This document shows, piece after piece, positions 40,195 through 43,195 of a stretch of 43,195 nucleotides of DNA. A program made the position numbers and the translations under genes. This stretch comes from Clostridia bacterium (lineage in GTDB: Bacteria; Bacillota; Clostridia; Christensenellales; UBA1242), in the NCBI GenBank assembly GCA_017468205.1, contig JAFUJK010000014.1:1-43195 (forward strand). Reading direction: 5' to 3'. The number at the start of each line of letters is the position of its first letter. Positions within the stretch are counted from its first letter, which is position 1. The notes below the pieces were generated by a model. It was not told the DNA's origin. It did not search any database and worked only from the letters and a program-made list of their open reading frames with translations.

Positions 40195-40336
40195 GGACTC
40201 GCCCCCCAATGGTTCGCACCGTTTCGAGATGCCCCACTCTCACGCCAGCATGCAATGCAAGATTGCAGTCCGCTTTGACTAAAAACAACACGCCCGTGTT
40301 GTTTTCTTAACGCGTCGCACCAGCCTTCGACACCAA
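40195..40336. repeat. About 140-bp unit ending in a tRNA 3'-end fragment, copy 2
   Basis: Similar throughout to 38530-38667, including the AAAACAACACG/CGTGTTGTTTT stem. It ends GCCTTCGACACCA, with one change in the tRNA-derived part. Confidence 0.7.
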
Positions 40337-40486
40337 TCAAAAATGGCTTAGGTAAGCCAAAAACTTGAAGTTTTGTTAAAAATTACACGACTTTGAGTTT
40401 TTTGTTTTTTTGCGCATTTTTGCCAAAAAGTTGTGTCAAATCGTAGAAAATGCCTATTTCAAGGGCTTTTTTACAGACTCAAAATC
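40337..40486. mobile_element. Remnant of a related element: left and right ends fused
   Basis: 40337-40440 copies the sequence directly right of attL (22598-22714), including the terminator. At the single unit AAAGTTGTGTCAAA it switches to a copy of the sequence left of attR (TCGTAGAAAATGCC..TTTTTTACAGACTCAAAATC), ending after 13 bases of the att core. All internal genes are missing. Recombination between the terminal direct repeats explains the fusion. Confidence 0.75.
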
Positions 40487-40499
40487 ACACAGAAATAAA

Positions 40500-40600
40500 A
40501 AAACACAACAAATAATAATGTTGTGCTTATTGTTTGTGGTTTCCGGAACATAACAATGTTACGCCGGTACAATGCTATATTTGCAAGTTCCCACGACTCT
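40500..40600 (-). ncRNA. Small RNA candidate, copy B (remnant)
   Basis: On the minus strand a consensus promoter (40607-40634) leads into about 100 nt ending in CACAAC/GTTGTG (6 bp) and seven T. The central hairpin CCGG..CATAAC-loop-GTTACG..CCGG corresponds to copy A with a compensatory change in the outer stem. It is shorter than copy A, lacking the CCATAAAC/GTTTATGG arm. Probably left over from the related element, yet promoter and terminator are intact. Confidence 0.6.
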
Positions 40601-40606
40601 AGGGAT

Positions 40607-40634
40607 ATTATATCACATTTTTACAAAATGTCAA
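40607..40634 (-). promoter_or_regulatory. Promoter of small RNA copy B
   Basis: Minus strand: TTGACA (40634-40629), 16 nt, TATAAT (40612-40607), both boxes perfect. Confidence 0.75.
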
Positions 40635-40640
40635 TAGTTT

Positions 40641-41450
40641 TTATTTTTGCAAAGCAAGTTCTAGTGGAGTAAAACTTACCATTTTTGTTTTTGCATCTTT
40701 TAAATTCGCCTCTGTGCAAGATTTTAACTCAAACTTACCTTTATTATAACTCAAATCTAGCGAAAACAATTCATTTTCTTTAAACTCTTTAACATTTGCT
40801 TTTGCATAATATTTCATAGATTTATAAACTTCTATTTCAGCATCAAGCGTTTCCTTCTCTCTTTTGCTCTTTGCTTGGGGAATGGTACGTGTTAAAGCAT
40901 AATATAAAGTTCCACCTAGCGCAAGGCTTAATGCGCTATTTCCAAAACTATTTGACAAAATTTCAGCTTGGCTATTTAGCAAAACTTGCGCAACCATTGC
41001 TACAACCAAACTAGCACACAAAGTTTCATTTTTCTTTTCATTTAATTTTTCTTTCTTCTTTGATTGAATCATATCATATCTTCGCTTGTAGTTTTCAACA
41101 AAGTCATCATCAGGCAATTTCTTTTGATTTAAAATAGACTGAATTGCAATATTAAAAGATGCTATTTGCAAATCACCTTTTTGGGTATCAAAAGTGCGCA
41201 AATTGTTCAAATATTCTTCGTGAATATCTTCACCATATCTATAACTTAATGTTTGAACAATATCATTCATAAACAAGGCCCTATCACTTGGCTTGTATGA
41301 ACGTAATTGTTGCAAATCGTACATAATCTTTTTAATTTCACCAATCAAATTTCGTCTTCTTTTCAAATATGGTTGCAACTCGTGAACAACCAGTGTTTCA
41401 AGCGCCTTTTCTTTATCCAAAAAAGGCTGTTTTTTCTTTTTAAATATCAT
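40641..41450 (-). CDS. Hypothetical protein with central membrane segment
   Basis: About 269 residues from ATG 41450, with AAGGAAG 7 nt upstream; an ATG at 41456 is too close to that site. The N-terminal half is helical and charged (DLQQLRSYKPSDRALFMNDIV). A hydrophobic region near residues 148-190 (LCASLVVAMVAQVLL and ALSLALGGTLYYAL) forms two spans or a hairpin, and a charged C-terminus follows. No family recognised. Single gene between the element remnants and tRNA-Pro. Confidence 0.6.
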   Translation of the reverse strand: MIFKKKKQPFLDKEKALETLVVHELQPYLKRRRNLIGEIKKIMYDLQQLRSYKPSDRALFMNDIVQTLSYRYGEDIHEEYLNNLRTFDTQKGDLQIASFNIAIQSILNQKKLPDDDFVENYKRRYDMIQSKKKEKLNEKKNETLCASLVVAMVAQVLLNSQAEILSNSFGNSALSLALGGTLYYALTRTIPQAKSKREKETLDAEIEVYKSMKYYAKANVKEFKENELFSLDLSYNKGKFELKSCTEANLKDAKTKMVSFTPLELALQK

Positions 41451-41527
41451 AATCATCTTCCTTTTTCATATATATTATATATATATCATACAACAATAAA
41501 AAAGTAAATAGGTAAACACAAAAAAAG

Positions 41528-41543
41528 TCCGATTTATATCGGA
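41528..41543 (-). terminator. Terminator behind tRNA-Pro
   Basis: TCCGAT, loop, ATCGGA with seven T on the minus strand, about 35 bp past the tRNA 3' end. Confidence 0.8.
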
Positions 41544-41578
41544 AAAATAAGAAAATATCATAAAAAAACTTGAAATAC

Positions 41579-41655
41579 TGGTCATAGTGGCGGGATTTGA
41601 ACCCGCGACCCCTTAGTCCCTAACCAAGTGCGCTACCAAACTGCGCTACACCATG
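41579..41655 (-). tRNA. tRNA-Pro(AGG)
   Basis: Seventy-seven bases including encoded CCA. The acceptor CATGGTG pairs with CACTATG; the anticodon arm CTTGG-TTAGGGA-CTAAG gives anticodon AGG; the T arm is GCGGG-TTCAAAT-CCCGC. The D arm GCGCAGTTTGGTAGCGC is typical of proline tRNAs. Confidence 0.9.
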
Positions 41656-41785
41656 ATATAGATTAGTATATCACAATTTCATTTGATTTGGAACAGTTTT
41701 GCCAAAAAAATTAAAAAATAGCGGATTTTTCGCTATTTTTTTAATATTTTCTTTATTATACTTATTGTGGGCAATCTCGCCTCTT

Positions 41786-41832
41786 TGTCATTTCGAGTAA
41801 GTCCGCAGGACGCATCGAGAAATCTCAGTAAT
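41786..41832. repeat. Dispersed 47-bp repeat, copy 2
   Basis: Nearly identical to 3638-3684, again just beyond the 3' end of an InlB surface protein gene. The following 41833-41920 contains further nested palindromes (GGCGGCGACTTTGACGCCG, GCGTCGCTTCGC) without coding capacity. Confidence 0.7.
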
Positions 41833-41922
41833 TAAGATACTTCTCGCCTTTTGTCCCCCGTGGCGGCGACTTTGACGCCGAGATTATCGCGTCGCTTCGC
41901 TCCTCATAATGACACGGGGGGG

Positions 41923-43195
41923 CTATGTCAAATTCCCCGTATTATTTGTTTCCGTATTCACTTGCACATTCGTTTCACTGAATTTTGCAACTATTAATTT
42001 GTTATTTATTGCTGATTTTTCGAGGTCTACACTCCATTCCGTGCTTAATGCTGTGCTTTCGCCATATATGTACCAGCCGTCAAAAGTATAACCTGCATAT
42101 GCCACCGCACTAAAATGTATGGTTGTGTCGCTGTCGTTGTAGCCATTCATTCGTACTTCCCCGCCAGCCTCTGCCATACAAGCGATACCATCCATTACTC
42201 CATTTGTAAAAATTGCAGTAAATGTCGCATCACCACTTATAGTTATTGTTAATGGATTTGCCGTGTAAGTATTACCGCTTTCGTCTATCCAGTACATAAA
42301 ACCACAACCAGAAATTGGGCAAGCATAAAATGTTTGTTCCGTGCCATAATTGAATGTTCCGCCACCTGTTACACTTCCTAAATCACTGTTGTTAGTTTGA
42401 AGTGCTATTGTATATGGATTTGGAGTCCAAACGGCGTATAGGTTATATGTTCCACCACTCGTAGTTGTGAGTGTGGAAACACTCGCGCCGTTGGAGTATG
42501 CAACCGCTCCCGTATTTGATGTTGCCCAACCACTAAATGAATATCCCGTCCGTGTGAAAGCATTTGTTGTTAAAGCACTTGCCGTGCCGTATGTGTGAGT
42601 TGAGTTGGACATCGTCCCCGAACCGCCGTTCGCATTGTATTTTACATAATATGTATTTCCCGTCCACTTTGCATATAAGGTTGTTGGACCACCGCTTGAC
42701 GGATAGTTTGTTGCACTTGCTCCTGTTGCAGTGTAATATTGCGTGCCACCACCATTTGTACTGGTGTAATAACCACCAAAAGTATATCCAGCGCGCGTTG
42801 GAATTGTGATGCTAGGCATTGCCGAACCGCCTGAACAAGATACAGACGAAGTACCGCCCGAACCGCTTTGTTGGTTTAGGGTTACAGTTGTAGCTGCATA
42901 GCTGGCTAGTGTTGAGAGTGAGATGTGAGCGGCAGGACGGACGCCGTTGCTAAAGTACACACCGCCGAGGCGAGCGGAGCCCGAGGAGTCCACTCGCATC
43001 GCATTGTAGCTAAGGTTAGAGTAGCCGGAGCGCAGCCAGCAATATTGCGAATATCCCCCATTATCATTTGAGTTACTAGACCCGCCAGTATCAATACGCG
43101 TATTGGTATAAGCGTTATCAGTGGCTGTTAAGCCCCATAAGCCATTGGTGTCTGAACCATTACCGCTTCCTGTTGTTGTGTTAAAAATCTCATAA
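41923..43195 (-). CDS. 3' part of an InlB/DUF6273-type surface protein (runs off the right edge)
   Basis: The frame is open from the window edge to TAG 41923, about 423 residues, with no start inside. A DUF6273-like end (QYCWLRSGYSN.. to NGVRPAAHISL) is followed by three InlB-type repeats (RAGYTFGGYYTSTNGGGTQYY, RTGYSFSGWATSNTG, ..SGCGFMYWIDESG) and the C-terminal module YAGYTFDGWYIYGE, ending NTGNLT. That module is about 85 percent identical over its last 70 residues to the 3804-6433 protein by eye. Its 5' end, where a poly-G leader would lie, is outside the window, so phase variability cannot be judged. Extracellular, probably anchored by an N-terminal span. Confidence 0.8.
   Translation of the reverse strand, partial: YEIFNTTTGSGNGSDTNGLWGLTATDNAYTNTRIDTGGSSNSNDNGGYSQYCWLRSGYSNLSYNAMRVDSSGSARLGGVYFSNGVRPAAHISLSTLASYAATTVTLNQQSGSGGTSSVSCSGGSAMPSITIPTRAGYTFGGYYTSTNGGGTQYYTATGASATNYPSSGGPTTLYAKWTGNTYYVKYNANGGSGTMSNSTHTYGTASALTTNAFTRTGYSFSGWATSNTGAVAYSNGASVSTLTTTSGGTYNLYAVWTPNPYTIALQTNNSDLGSVTGGGTFNYGTEQTFYACPISGCGFMYWIDESGNTYTANPLTITISGDATFTAIFTNGVMDGIACMAEAGGEVRMNGYNDSDTTIHFSAVAYAGYTFDGWYIYGESTALSTEWSVDLEKSAINNKLIVAKFSETNVQVNTETNNTGNLT

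Overview
The window is a low-GC chromosomal segment from a member of the Bacillota, most likely an uncultured Clostridia-type bacterium of an endospore-forming lineage. The support is a yabP-yabQ-divIC cluster in the same order as in Bacillus subtilis, a YyaC-like protein, A-rich Shine-Dalgarno sites and many TTG starts. No 16S or ribosomal protein gene is present, so finer placement is not possible.

Left part (1-22.5 kb, chromosome). Surface-protein genes on the minus strand alternate with housekeeping genes. Two of them, one cut by the left edge and one at 3804-6433, share a promoter and a 5' coding end that runs through a long G homopolymer. As given, each tract (11 and 12 G) puts the gene out of frame, and tracts of 10 or 13 would restore it, so both look phase-variable and switched off. 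Between them lie a PH-domain membrane protein and a zinc-peptidase-like protein. Then follow yabP-yabQ-divIC, yyaC-like, a protein of unknown function, a Sel1 protein, a GT4 glycosyltransferase, two small HTH regulators, a DUF1538 transporter-like gene with two P-II-like partners, a proline-rich membrane protein with a DUF1667 gene, a 1.2-kilo-residue InlB/GLUG surface protein and a lipoprotein. GC-rich multi-hairpin repeats of about 85 bp and other inverted repeats occupy the gaps.

Middle (22.5-38.5 kb, integrated element). A tRNA-Leu(CAA) gene carries the element. Its 3' 59 bp are repeated exactly at 38397-38455, defining attL and attR of a 15.9-kb element. On the left are a tyrosine integrase that appears to need a -1 frameshift at A_AAA_AAC, a hypothetical gene and a CI-like repressor, all minus strand. 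Plus-strand early genes follow (Cro-like HTH, small proteins, a replication-type protein with a KGGRPK linker). Next comes a 175-bp array of hairpins, a 41-residue single-membrane-span protein resembling a filamentous-phage coat protein, three membrane-anchored proteins of about 380-413 residues (one interrupted by an in-frame TAA), two large membrane-anchored repeat proteins, a lysine-rich basic protein and a membrane ATPase with Walker A and B motifs placed like the Zot/pI assembly ATPase of inoviruses. I read the whole as a filamentous-phage-like (inovirus-like) prophage of a Gram-positive host with large adhesin-like minor proteins. No capsid, portal, terminase, relaxase or secretion genes are seen, and no HUH replication protein was recognised.

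Right part (38.5-43.2 kb). The integration site is scarred by earlier events. There is a fused left-end/right-end remnant of a related element at 40337-40486, a duplicated 140-bp unit and a broken small gene. A second copy of a minus-strand small RNA candidate has its own promoter, its own terminator and one compensatory base-pair change relative to the copy inside the element. Then come a second zinc-peptidase-like gene, a membrane protein, tRNA-Pro(AGG), and the 3' part of a third InlB surface protein that runs off the right edge.
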